Shown here: one piece after another, positions 34,339-42,503 of the stretch
Numbering within the stretch: position 1 is the stretch's first letter
Layout of the letters: each line of letters opens with the position of its first letter
From: an uncultured Atopobium sp.
GTDB taxonomy: Bacteria; Actinomycetota; Coriobacteriia; Coriobacteriales; Atopobiaceae
DNA: 64,000 nt
Reading direction: 5' to 3'
Assembly (NCBI GenBank): GCA_937997345.1
Contig: CALKTD010000009.1
Location: forward strand, 98,985 to 162,984
Notes under the pieces: generated by a model
The model's database searches: none
Told to the model about the DNA's origin: nothing
Seen by the model: the letters and a program-made list of their open reading frames with translations, nothing else
Position numbers and translations under genes: made by a program

Positions 34339-35298
34339 ATGGAGCCAACACAGATTCGCTTAACTATTCCTGATTCAGTGGACCCTTTGTATCTGACAGG
34401 TCCAGCTGATAGTTTGCTCAGAGAAATTGAAGCGTCATGTGCGGCTCTTATTTCAGTCAGAGGTAAAGCCATCTTTTTGTCGGGAACTTCTCAAGAAATT
34501 GAGCAATTAACGCTCATTTTTTCTCACCTGATTCAAATGGTCGAATCAGGCTCAAGGCCCACGCTTGAAGACGTAAAGCTCCTGCTTGATAGTACAAAAA
34601 GAAATGCCAACTTAGAGCAAACGGGAACACGTACCCTGTTTGTAACTCATAAAGGCAAATCAATTCAGCCTAAAACACAAGGTCAAATAGCGTATACCAA
34701 GGCAATTGCAAATAACTCTATAACCTTTGGTATTGGTCCTGCAGGAACTGGAAAAACCTATTTGGCAGTTGCCATGGCACTTGCCGCTTTGACTTCTCAG
34801 CAAATCAGCAGAATTGTGCTGGTAAGACCTGTTGTAGAAGCAGGAGAGTCTCTTGGTTTTCTTCCAGGCACGCTTCAAGAAAAGCTGGATCCCTACATTA
34901 GGCCGCTCTATGACGCACTCTTTGATATGACTTCCATGGAGTACGCAAATAACCTTATTGAACAGGGAATTGTTGAAATTGCTCCGCTTGCATTTATGCG
35001 TGGTCGTACCATGAATGACGCGTTTGTCATTTTGGATGAGGCACAAAATACCACCCCTGACCAGATGAAAATGTTTTTGACTCGATTGGGTTTCTCGTCA
35101 AAGTTTGTAATTACGGGCGATGCAACGCAGCGAGACCTTGTGGGCAGAAGTGGTTTGGATGTTGCTCGGCAGGTGCTTGGCAACCTTGATGACGTTGCTT
35201 TTGTTGATTTAGATAGAAATGATATTGTTCGCCACACGTTGGTTGGTAAGATAGTTGATGCATACACTGCGTATGAGAAAAAACAGCTAGGGGAGTAA
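34339..35298 (+). CDS. PhoH-family ATPase
   Basis: 319 residues with Walker A GPAGTGKTYLAVAMAL and Walker B VILDEAQNTT; the N-terminal KH-like region is typical of PhoH-like (YbeZ/YqfL) proteins. Belongs to the phoH-ybeY-dgkA-era cluster linked to rRNA maturation; likely an RNA helicase partner of YbeY. Confidence 0.93.
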   Translation: MEPTQIRLTIPDSVDPLYLTGPADSLLREIEASCAALISVRGKAIFLSGTSQEIEQLTLIFSHLIQMVESGSRPTLEDVKLLLDSTKRNANLEQTGTRTLFVTHKGKSIQPKTQGQIAYTKAIANNSITFGIGPAGTGKTYLAVAMALAALTSQQISRIVLVRPVVEAGESLGFLPGTLQEKLDPYIRPLYDALFDMTSMEYANNLIEQGIVEIAPLAFMRGRTMNDAFVILDEAQNTTPDQMKMFLTRLGFSSKFVITGDATQRDLVGRSGLDVARQVLGNLDDVAFVDLDRNDIVRHTLVGKIVDAYTAYEKKQLGE

Positions 35299-35299
35299 C

Positions 35300-35809
35300 G
35301 TGGTTAACGAGTACGACATTGTGATCGAAGAGGGCGTCGAGTCGCCAATTTCAGTGGAAGAGATTGAAGCTGATTGCAATCTAGTACTCTCTGAAGAGGG
35401 TGTGGAGCGTCCCTGCACGGTCTCCATTTCTATTGTTAGCGATGCAGAGATTCAGCAGGTAAACCTTGAGTGGCGAGAAAAAAATGCACCCACTGATGTT
35501 ATTTCACTTGAGGTAGAGCACCCTGATGATACAGATTTGGCTCCTGGTGAGATGTGTGAGTTGGGAGATATTATTTTGGCTCCCAATTTTATTGCGCGAC
35601 AGGCTAAAGAATATGGCACTACGGAGGCGGACGAGTTTAGGCTTATGCTTGTTCATGCTATGCTTCACCTGCTTGGATATGATCACATTGAAGATGATGA
35701 GGCAGAGGTTATGGAGGCTCGTGAGGACGCCCTTGTTGCTCTGCTTTCAACAGATAGGACTATTGAGCCAGTTGTATTGACTCGCCACCGTGAGGGGATT
35801 GACGAGTAA
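35300..35809 (+). CDS. ybeY: Endoribonuclease YbeY (16S rRNA maturation)
   Basis: 169 residues with the zinc motif HAMLHLLGYDH (three His) near residues 117-127. It processes the 3' end of 16S rRNA. GTG start one base after the phoH stop; one-base overlap with dgkA. Confidence 0.95.
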   Translation: MVNEYDIVIEEGVESPISVEEIEADCNLVLSEEGVERPCTVSISIVSDAEIQQVNLEWREKNAPTDVISLEVEHPDDTDLAPGEMCELGDIILAPNFIARQAKEYGTTEADEFRLMLVHAMLHLLGYDHIEDDEAEVMEAREDALVALLSTDRTIEPVVLTRHREGIDE

Positions 35810-36186
35810 TGATTCCGGGATCTAAGGGCAGACATCCAAGCTTTAAGCGCGGCCTTCTCTTTGCGTTGCAAGGTGCTCGTCAGGCGTTTGCTCAAGAGGC
35901 AAACCTGCGTCGTATGGCCGTTGCTGCTGTTGTAACGATACTTGTGGGATTGTTTGTTGGTTTGGATGCAGTAAGCTGGGCATTTGTTTTTGCGTGTATT
36001 GGTGCGGTCCTAACTACAGAGCTTCTTAATACAGCAATAGAAACCGTGGTAGATCTGGTTTCTCCAGAGTTTCATCCCATGGCTGGTAAAGCTAAAGATA
36101 TTGCGGCAGCTGCATCGTGCTGCATTAGTATTACCGCAGCCCTTATAGGACTTTTAATTTTCTTGCGCGCGATTTTTCATTGGTAA
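35809..36186 (+). CDS. dgkA: Diacylglycerol/undecaprenol kinase (DgkA family)
   Basis: 125-residue integral membrane kinase with about three transmembrane helices and the signature TTELLNTAIETVVDL. In Gram-positive bacteria it usually phosphorylates undecaprenol for lipid-carrier recycling. Same position (ybeY-dgkA-era) as in Firmicutes. Confidence 0.92.
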   Translation: MIPGSKGRHPSFKRGLLFALQGARQAFAQEANLRRMAVAAVVTILVGLFVGLDAVSWAFVFACIGAVLTTELLNTAIETVVDLVSPEFHPMAGKAKDIAAAASCCISITAALIGLLIFLRAIFHW

Positions 36187-36198
36187 GTTGGAGGACAC

Positions 36199-37137
36199 AT
36201 GACCGCCAATTCAGTTTCTGAAAACACTTTATCTGAGACCACTCCATTTAGGAGCGGTTTTGTTGCTTTAGTTGGCCGTCCAAGTGTTGGTAAGTCCACG
36301 CTGTTAAACGCATGCATGGGCCAGAAGGTAGCCATTGCAAGCCCTGTTGCCCAGACAACGCGTCGTCGTTTTAGGGCAGTGGTAAACGGTGAGAACTCTC
36401 AGCTTGTCATTGTAGATACTCCAGGCCTCCACAAGCCTAAAGATGCTCTTGGAAAAGAGCTTAACAAGGCAGCGCTCGGAGAGCTCAATGACGCTGATGT
36501 CATTGCTTTTTTGATTGATGCTACCAAGCCTGTTGGTCGTGGAGATGAATGGGTTGCCAATCATGTTGAGCAGGCGCGTGCTGCCTTTAAGCTGCTGGTT
36601 ATTACCAAGGCTGACATTGCAACTCCAGAGCAAGTAACAGAGCAGCTTGAGGCTGCACAAGCTCTTGCACATTTTGATGACGTGCTTGTTGTTTCTGCTC
36701 CAGAAGACTTCAATATTCAGGCATTTATCTCTCTTGTGTCAGAGCATCTTCCTGAGGGTCCTATGTGGTTCCCAGAGGATATGGAGACTGATGCATTGCC
36801 AGAAGATCTGGTAGCAGAGTTTGTTCGCGAGAAGCTCTTGTTGAATCTTCGTCAAGAAGTTCCCCATTCCGTTGCCGTTGTTTGTGATTCCTATGAGGTA
36901 GCAACGGATGGCCACCTATCTATTTCTGCCACCATTTTGGTTGAGCGAGAAGGACAAAAGGGCATCGTAGTTGGCCAGGGCGGCTCTATGATTAAACGCG
37001 TTGGCGTCGAGGCTAGAAAAGACCTGGAGAAACTGTTTGGTCGCAAGGTTTATCTTGACCTGCAGGTGCGCGTTCAGCCTCTCTGGAGACGTGATGCCAA
37101 CGAGATTAAACGCCTAGGTTACTCAACTGAGGACTAG
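36199..37137 (+). CDS. era: GTPase Era
   Basis: Ribosome-assembly GTPase that binds the 3' end of 16S rRNA. 312 residues: G1 GRPSVGKSTLLN, G3 DTPGLH, G4-like TKAD, and a C-terminal KH domain with GQGGSMIKRVGVEARKDLE. GGAGGA precedes the start. Confidence 0.97.
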   Translation: MTANSVSENTLSETTPFRSGFVALVGRPSVGKSTLLNACMGQKVAIASPVAQTTRRRFRAVVNGENSQLVIVDTPGLHKPKDALGKELNKAALGELNDADVIAFLIDATKPVGRGDEWVANHVEQARAAFKLLVITKADIATPEQVTEQLEAAQALAHFDDVLVVSAPEDFNIQAFISLVSEHLPEGPMWFPEDMETDALPEDLVAEFVREKLLLNLRQEVPHSVAVVCDSYEVATDGHLSISATILVEREGQKGIVVGQGGSMIKRVGVEARKDLEKLFGRKVYLDLQVRVQPLWRRDANEIKRLGYSTED

Positions 37138-37139
37138 TT

Positions 37140-37889
37140 GTGCCTGGTAGAAAGACCACGCGTCTTAAAGCAATTGTGCTTGATAGAACAAAACTCGCTG
37201 AGCAAGATCTCATCTTAACCATGCTTTCCAATTCAGGAGAAGAGCGTCGCGCTGTCGCTAAGGGTGCTAGAAAGCCAGGCGGCCGATTTGCAGCCCGCGT
37301 TGAACTCTTCTGCGAGCTAGACGTGCTTCTGGCAGAAGGCCGCTCACTGGATATCTTGTCCGAGGCAACCTTGCTTGAGCCGCACGCATCACTGCGCGGG
37401 GATCTCTCTAAGGTAGCGGCTGCGTCGGCAATCTGCGAAGTTGCACGTCTTTCATGTATTGATGGCATTGAGGACGCGTTTCTCTATCCATTGCTTTCTC
37501 GTGCTCTCAGGGCCTGTGAAGAAGTAGCTGACGAGAAACACTTAGATCTTGTAGTTGCTGCCTATGTATTTAAGGTTTTGGCACACGAAGGCTGGCGTCC
37601 TGAGTTGGAATCGTGCATTGCCTGTGGAGATGAAGCTCTAACGTACTTCTCGCCAGCTGCTGGCGGTGCATTGTGTGGAAGTTGTGCGCATGAGATTGAG
37701 GGTGCCATTGAGGTAGACTCGCTTGAGCTCTCTTGGCTCGCGTCACTTCTAAAACTTACCTTTGACCAGCTTGTTGTTGCCGATATTGCTCCAGAAACTG
37801 CGCTCTTTTTGCTTACTAGTGCACATATTTGGGCGGCTACGCACCTTGAAGCACGTCTTAAAGCATTTGAATTTCTGCTGAGTATCTAG
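37140..37889 (+). CDS. recO: DNA repair protein RecO
   Basis: Recombination mediator that loads RecA with RecR. 249 residues: N-terminal OB fold, helical middle, and a four-Cys zinc site (CIACGDE and LCGSCAH) near residues 161-181. GTG start two bases after the era stop. Confidence 0.93.
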   Translation: MPGRKTTRLKAIVLDRTKLAEQDLILTMLSNSGEERRAVAKGARKPGGRFAARVELFCELDVLLAEGRSLDILSEATLLEPHASLRGDLSKVAAASAICEVARLSCIDGIEDAFLYPLLSRALRACEEVADEKHLDLVVAAYVFKVLAHEGWRPELESCIACGDEALTYFSPAAGGALCGSCAHEIEGAIEVDSLELSWLASLLKLTFDQLVVADIAPETALFLLTSAHIWAATHLEARLKAFEFLLSI

Positions 37890-38024
37890 TTGAAGTGGAT
37901 TTTTGCTAGCAAAGTTCACCAGTAACTGGTATCCTCTTGTAGGTTATTTCCTTGTTCTTAGGGGCTAGTCACTGCCGGCTGCCTTCTCAGTACAAGGAGT
38001 ATTCAACGCGAAAGGCGGTTTATT

Positions 38025-38303
38025 ATGGCAGTAACTAAGGATCGTAAGGCTGAGCTCATCAAGCAGTATGGCAAGGACGAGAAGGACTCCGGTTCCGCAC
38101 AGGTTCAGGTTGCTCTTCTTACTGAGCGTATTCGTCAGCTCACTGACCACATGAAGTCCCACCAGAAGGACTTCCACACTCGTCGTGGTCTTCTGATGCT
38201 CGTTGGTAAGCGTCGTCGTCTTCTTTCTTACATCAAGTCGAACGATATTGAAGAGTACCGTACTCTTATTGCTTCCCTGGGTATCCGCGACAACATCCAG
38301 TAA
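38025..38303 (+). CDS. rpsO: 30S ribosomal protein S15
   Basis: 92 residues (AVTKDRKAELIKQYG, QVALLTERIRQLTDHMKSH, GRRLLSYI-like RRRLLSYIKS). Binds 16S rRNA and often represses its own message. The 135 bp leader after recO was not resolved into a known S15-binding fold. Followed by pnp, the classical order. Confidence 0.97.
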   Translation: MAVTKDRKAELIKQYGKDEKDSGSAQVQVALLTERIRQLTDHMKSHQKDFHTRRGLLMLVGKRRRLLSYIKSNDIEEYRTLIASLGIRDNIQ

Positions 38304-38314
38304 ATTGGCTTTTT

Positions 38315-38337
38315 AGGGCGCCGTCTGGCGCCCTTTA
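38315..38337 (+). terminator. Hairpin/terminator between rpsO and pnp
   Basis: AGGGCGCC/GGCGCCCT 8 bp stem with a GTCT loop, followed by a short TTT. The T-run is short, so read-through into pnp is likely. Confidence 0.75.
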
Positions 38338-38347
38338 TGTTTGAGGC

Positions 38348-38369
38348 CCGTTTGCAATGGGGCAAACGG
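38348..38369 (+). promoter_or_regulatory. Leader hairpin before pnp
   Basis: CCGTTTGC/GCAAACGG 8 bp stem with a 6-base loop, ending 18 bp before the pnp start codon. PNPase leaders commonly hold a processing stem used for autoregulation, so a similar role is inferred. Confidence 0.5.
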
Positions 38370-38387
38370 AGATAGAAGAGGAAAGAA

Positions 38388-40586
38388 ATGACTAAAGTAA
38401 CTCATGAATTTGACCTCTATGGTAAGCACTACACCCTTGAGGCTGGTGAGCTCGCAAAGCAGGCAACAGGTGCCTGTATCGTTAAGTGCGGCGATTCTAC
38501 CGTACTTCTCACTGCAGTGGTTTCCAAGGAGCGCAAAGATTACGACTTCTTCCCACTGACTGTTGATTTTATTGAGAAAATGTACGCAGTTGGTCGTGTT
38601 CCTGGTGGCTACCTCAAGCGTGAGGCTCGTCCATCCGAGAAGGCAACCCTTACTGCTCGTATGATTGACCGTCCTCTGCGCCCATCCTTCCCAGATGGCT
38701 TCCGCAATGAGGTTCAGATTGTTGCAACTTCTCTTGTTGCTGATCAGGTAAACGCTGTCGATACCATCTCTGTCATGGGCGCATCTGCTGCCCTGGCCGT
38801 TGGTGGCGTTCCTTTTGAGGGACCACTTGCGTGCGTCCGTATTGGCCGCAACGCTGATACCGGCGAGTTCCTAGTTAACCCAACCTATGAAGAGCGCGAT
38901 CACTCTGACCTTGACCTTGAGCTTGGCGGTTCTTCCACCTTTATTTCCATGCTTGAGGCTGGTGCAGATGAGATTTCCGAAGAGGATATGCTCTCTGCTA
39001 TGGCATTTGGTCAGGAGGCAATTGCAGCCTTCTGCGAGGAGCAGAAGAAGTTTATTGCTAAATGGGAAGAGGTTAACGGCCCTATCGTTAAGCGTGAGTA
39101 CATCCTTGATGAGCCAATCGCTGAGGTTCATGACCGTATCTTTGCTTACTATGACCAGATGAGTGCTGCTCTTAAGGACGCTGACAAGCAGTCTCGTATG
39201 CAGAAGGTTGCTGACCTGATGGATGAGATCAAGGCTCAGTTCACCGAGGAAGAACAGGAGCTTTGGAGCCGCGCTATTGCCGTTGAGCTCAAGGGTCTTG
39301 AGAAGCACGCTATGCGCGTCATGGTTGTTGAGACCGGCGAGCGCGTTGACGGTCGTGTTGCAGACGAGATTCGTCCAATCATGGTCAAGCCTGATTACCT
39401 GCCACTTGTTCACGGCTCTGGTCTTTTCCAGCGTGGTCAGACTCAGGTTCTCTCCATTTGTACGCTTGGCATGCTCAACGAGTGGCAGCGTCTTGACACC
39501 ATTGAGCCAATGGATGGCAAGCGTTACATTCACCACTACAACTTCCCACCATTCTGCACCGGTGAGACTGGCCGTATGGGCAGTCCAAAGCGCCGTGAGA
39601 TTGGTCACGGAGCTCTTGCAGAGCGCGCACTTCTGCCTGTCATTCCTTCCGAGGAAGAGTTCCCTTACACCATCCGCGTTGTCTCTGAGGTAATGGAGTC
39701 CAATGGTTCTTCTTCCATGGCATCTACCTGCGGTTCTACGCTTTCCCTTATGGATGCAGGCGTTCCTCTAAAGCGTCCTGTTTCTGGTGTTGCAATGGGT
39801 CTTATCCAGGAGAACGGCAAGACTGTTGTTCTTACCGATATCCAGGGTCTTGAGGACTTCCTTGGCGACATGGACTTCAAGGTTTGCGGTACCACCAAGG
39901 GTATTACCGCAATGCAGATGGACAACAAGGCAACTGGTCTTACTCCAGAGATTCTGCGCAGCGCACTTCTCCAGGCTCAAGAGGGCCGTATGTTCATTCT
40001 GAACAAGATGCTTGAGCAGATTCCTACACCTCGTACTGAGACCAAGGAGACTGCTCCACAGATCATCTCGCTCTCTATTCCAACCGATAAGATTCGTGAC
40101 GTCATTGGTTCTGGCGGCAAGGTTATCCGCGGTATCCAGGAGGATACGGGAGCAACCGTTGACATCCAGGAGGACGGTACCGTCTTTATCGCTGGTACCA
40201 ACGGAGCCGCTGAGGCTGCTGCAGAGCGCATCAAGGCTATCGTTAAGGTCCCAGAGGTAGGCGAGGAGTACACTGGTCGCGTTGTCGGCCTTCAGCCTTT
40301 TGGCGCCTTTGTTGAGCTGCTTCCTGGCAAGGACGGCCTGCTTCACATTTCCCGCGTTGCACAGGGACGTGTCGAGAAGATCGAGGATGTCCTGGCTGTT
40401 GGCGACGAGGTTAAGGTTCAGGTCCTTGAGGTAGACGAGAAGGGCAAGATTTCTCTTGACCGTCTCGATAAGCCAGAGGCACCACAGGGTGCTCCAAAGA
40501 AGGACCGTGAGGAGCGTCGCCCACGTCGTCAGAACGACAACAGCAACTCTGAGCGCAGGCAGCCACGTCGTCACCACGACGCATAA
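38388..40586 (+). CDS. pnp: Polyribonucleotide nucleotidyltransferase (PNPase)
   Basis: Phosphorolytic 3'-5' exoribonuclease of RNA decay. 732 residues: two RNase PH-like domains (GRVPGGYLKREARPSEK; FPPFCTGETGRMGSPKRREI), KH domain (VIGSGGKVIRGIQEDTGA) and S1 domain (GRVVGLQPFGAFVELLPGKDG), then an Arg-rich disordered tail (residues ~700-732). GAGGAAAG ribosome binding site. Confidence 0.97.
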   Translation: MTKVTHEFDLYGKHYTLEAGELAKQATGACIVKCGDSTVLLTAVVSKERKDYDFFPLTVDFIEKMYAVGRVPGGYLKREARPSEKATLTARMIDRPLRPSFPDGFRNEVQIVATSLVADQVNAVDTISVMGASAALAVGGVPFEGPLACVRIGRNADTGEFLVNPTYEERDHSDLDLELGGSSTFISMLEAGADEISEEDMLSAMAFGQEAIAAFCEEQKKFIAKWEEVNGPIVKREYILDEPIAEVHDRIFAYYDQMSAALKDADKQSRMQKVADLMDEIKAQFTEEEQELWSRAIAVELKGLEKHAMRVMVVETGERVDGRVADEIRPIMVKPDYLPLVHGSGLFQRGQTQVLSICTLGMLNEWQRLDTIEPMDGKRYIHHYNFPPFCTGETGRMGSPKRREIGHGALAERALLPVIPSEEEFPYTIRVVSEVMESNGSSSMASTCGSTLSLMDAGVPLKRPVSGVAMGLIQENGKTVVLTDIQGLEDFLGDMDFKVCGTTKGITAMQMDNKATGLTPEILRSALLQAQEGRMFILNKMLEQIPTPRTETKETAPQIISLSIPTDKIRDVIGSGGKVIRGIQEDTGATVDIQEDGTVFIAGTNGAAEAAAERIKAIVKVPEVGEEYTGRVVGLQPFGAFVELLPGKDGLLHISRVAQGRVEKIEDVLAVGDEVKVQVLEVDEKGKISLDRLDKPEAPQGAPKKDREERRPRRQNDNSNSERRQPRRHHDA

Positions 40587-40645
40587 GACACGCTCAAACT
40601 CAAAGGGTTTCTCGCCACGCGAGACCTTATATTTACGAGATAGCA

Positions 40646-40682
40646 AAGAGAGCTTCGATGTATGTCGGAGCTCTCTTGTTAT
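40646..40682 (+). terminator. Probable terminator after pnp
   Basis: AAGAGAGCT/AGCTCTCTT with an internal CGA/TCG extension, followed by TTGTTATT. The 248 bp gap up to RNase J otherwise holds only a candidate -10 box (TATAAT, 40739-40744) without a clear -35. Confidence 0.7.
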
Positions 40683-40833
40683 TCTGTTGAGATTTTGATT
40701 CTTTGGGAATATATAGCGTAATACGTGCTGATTTTTTATATAATTAAACAACATGTAAATTTTGCAAAAAGTCTTCTAGACGGCCCCTTGGGTTGCGTCT
40801 GTCATAGAAAGTTTTTGAAAGGAAAGCGTTTTA

Positions 40834-42498
40834 ATGCCTAAGAAAGACCCAGCTCTTAAAGTCATTCCTATGGGCGGACTTGATGGCATTGGCAAGAACA
40901 TGACCGTTTTTGAATACGGTAATGATATGGTGCTTGTTGATGCTGGTTTGATGTTCCCAGATGACGAACAGCCTGGTATTGACCTAGTTTTGCCAGACTA
41001 CACCTATGTACTAGAAAATGAAGATAAGCTTCGCGGTATTTTGATTACCCACGGTCACGAGGATCACATTGGTGCTCTTCCGTACCTGCTTATGGACCTT
41101 ACTCGTAAGGTGCCAATCTATTCCAGTAAGCTCTCGCTTGGCTTTATTGAAGGCAAGCTCGCTGAGCACAAGATTGTGGGTACTAAGCTTCGTGAGGTTA
41201 CTGATGGTTCAAAGGTCCAGCTTGGTGCCTTTGACATCACGTTCTTCTCGATGACTCACTCTATTCCTGCAGCTTTTGGTATTCATATGAAGACTCCTGC
41301 AGGAACGCTTATTCACTCTGGTGACTTTAAGCTTGATCAGACTCCAATTGATGGCGTGCGTCCAAATTATGCGGCTATCACCAAGTTTGGCTCCGAAGGC
41401 CTTGACCTGCTGTTGTCTGACTCAACCAACGCTAATCGCCCTGGTATGACTCCATCCGAGGCTTCTGTTGGTGCGGCGCTTCGTCACATCATCAAGAATG
41501 CAACTGGTCGCGTCTTTGTTGCGTCGTTCTCAAGCCACATTCACCGCCTGCAGCAGGTGTGCGATGCCTCTGTTGCGGTAAAGCGTAAGGTTGTTGTTAC
41601 TGGTCGCTCTATGATTACCAACACCAAGGTTGCGCGTGAGCTTGGTTACCTCAACATTGCCGATAAAGACATCATTGATGCGTACGATGTTGATAAACTC
41701 GCAGATGATCGCATTGTTGTTCTGTGTACCGGTTCCCAGGGAGAGCCTCTGAGTGCTTTGGCACGCATGGCAAACGGAGAGCACAAGTCTCTTTCCATTC
41801 GTCCTCAGGACACCGTAATCATCTCTGCAACTCCTGTTCCAGGTAACGAGAAGAGCGTTCAGTCTATCATCAACGCGCTCTCTAAGATTGGTTGCGAGAT
41901 TTACGACAAGTCAAAGGCACTTGTCCACGTTTCTGGCCATGGTAGCCAGGAAGAGCTCAAGCTTATGCTTGGTATGGCTCGTCCAAAGAACTTCATGCCT
42001 GTTCATGGTGAGGCTGTTCACCTGCGTGCTCACGCAGAACTTGCTCAGCAGATGGGCGTTCCTGCTAATCGCATTTTCATTCTTGATAACGGCGACACGC
42101 TTGAGATGAGAAACGGCAAGGTTACTCGTGGTAAGACGGTTGAGTCTGGCGTAGTGTACGTTGACGGCCTCTCTGTCACCGACGCTAACCCTGTTGTTCT
42201 TCGTGACCGTCAGCGCCTTTCTCAGGACGGCATTGTTACCGCTGTGGTAACCCTTGTTGGTCGCAACCTTAAGCCAGGTGTTGTTGAGATTTCTGGCCGT
42301 GGTGTTTCATTTGCCGACGATGATGAGCTTATGAATGACGCGCAGAATCTTGTGAGAAATTCAATCGAGAAGGCCTCTAAGTCCGAAGGCGCAAACATTG
42401 AAGCAATGAGAAAGAGCGTTCGTAACGCCCTTTCTAACTTCCTTTGGAGCAAAACTCGTACTCGACCAATGGTTATTCCGGTCATTATGGAGGTATAA
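40834..42498 (+). CDS. rnj: Ribonuclease J
   Basis: Beta-CASP metallo-nuclease with 5'-3' exo- and endonuclease activity in mRNA decay and rRNA processing. 554 residues: metal motif THGHEDHIGALPYLL near residue 72, HSGDFKLDQ, a beta-CASP domain and the C-terminal HGEAVHLRAHAELA motif. With RNase Y and PNPase it completes a Gram-positive-type RNA-decay set in this window. Single copy here. Confidence 0.95.
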   Translation: MPKKDPALKVIPMGGLDGIGKNMTVFEYGNDMVLVDAGLMFPDDEQPGIDLVLPDYTYVLENEDKLRGILITHGHEDHIGALPYLLMDLTRKVPIYSSKLSLGFIEGKLAEHKIVGTKLREVTDGSKVQLGAFDITFFSMTHSIPAAFGIHMKTPAGTLIHSGDFKLDQTPIDGVRPNYAAITKFGSEGLDLLLSDSTNANRPGMTPSEASVGAALRHIIKNATGRVFVASFSSHIHRLQQVCDASVAVKRKVVVTGRSMITNTKVARELGYLNIADKDIIDAYDVDKLADDRIVVLCTGSQGEPLSALARMANGEHKSLSIRPQDTVIISATPVPGNEKSVQSIINALSKIGCEIYDKSKALVHVSGHGSQEELKLMLGMARPKNFMPVHGEAVHLRAHAELAQQMGVPANRIFILDNGDTLEMRNGKVTRGKTVESGVVYVDGLSVTDANPVVLRDRQRLSQDGIVTAVVTLVGRNLKPGVVEISGRGVSFADDDELMNDAQNLVRNSIEKASKSEGANIEAMRKSVRNALSNFLWSKTRTRPMVIPVIMEV

Positions 42499-42503
42499 GC
42501 CCA

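Noticed and set aside
39768..40754. 328-codon - strand ORF opposite pnp
   Set aside because: Antisense shadow of pnp produced by its codon bias; composition is not protein-like.
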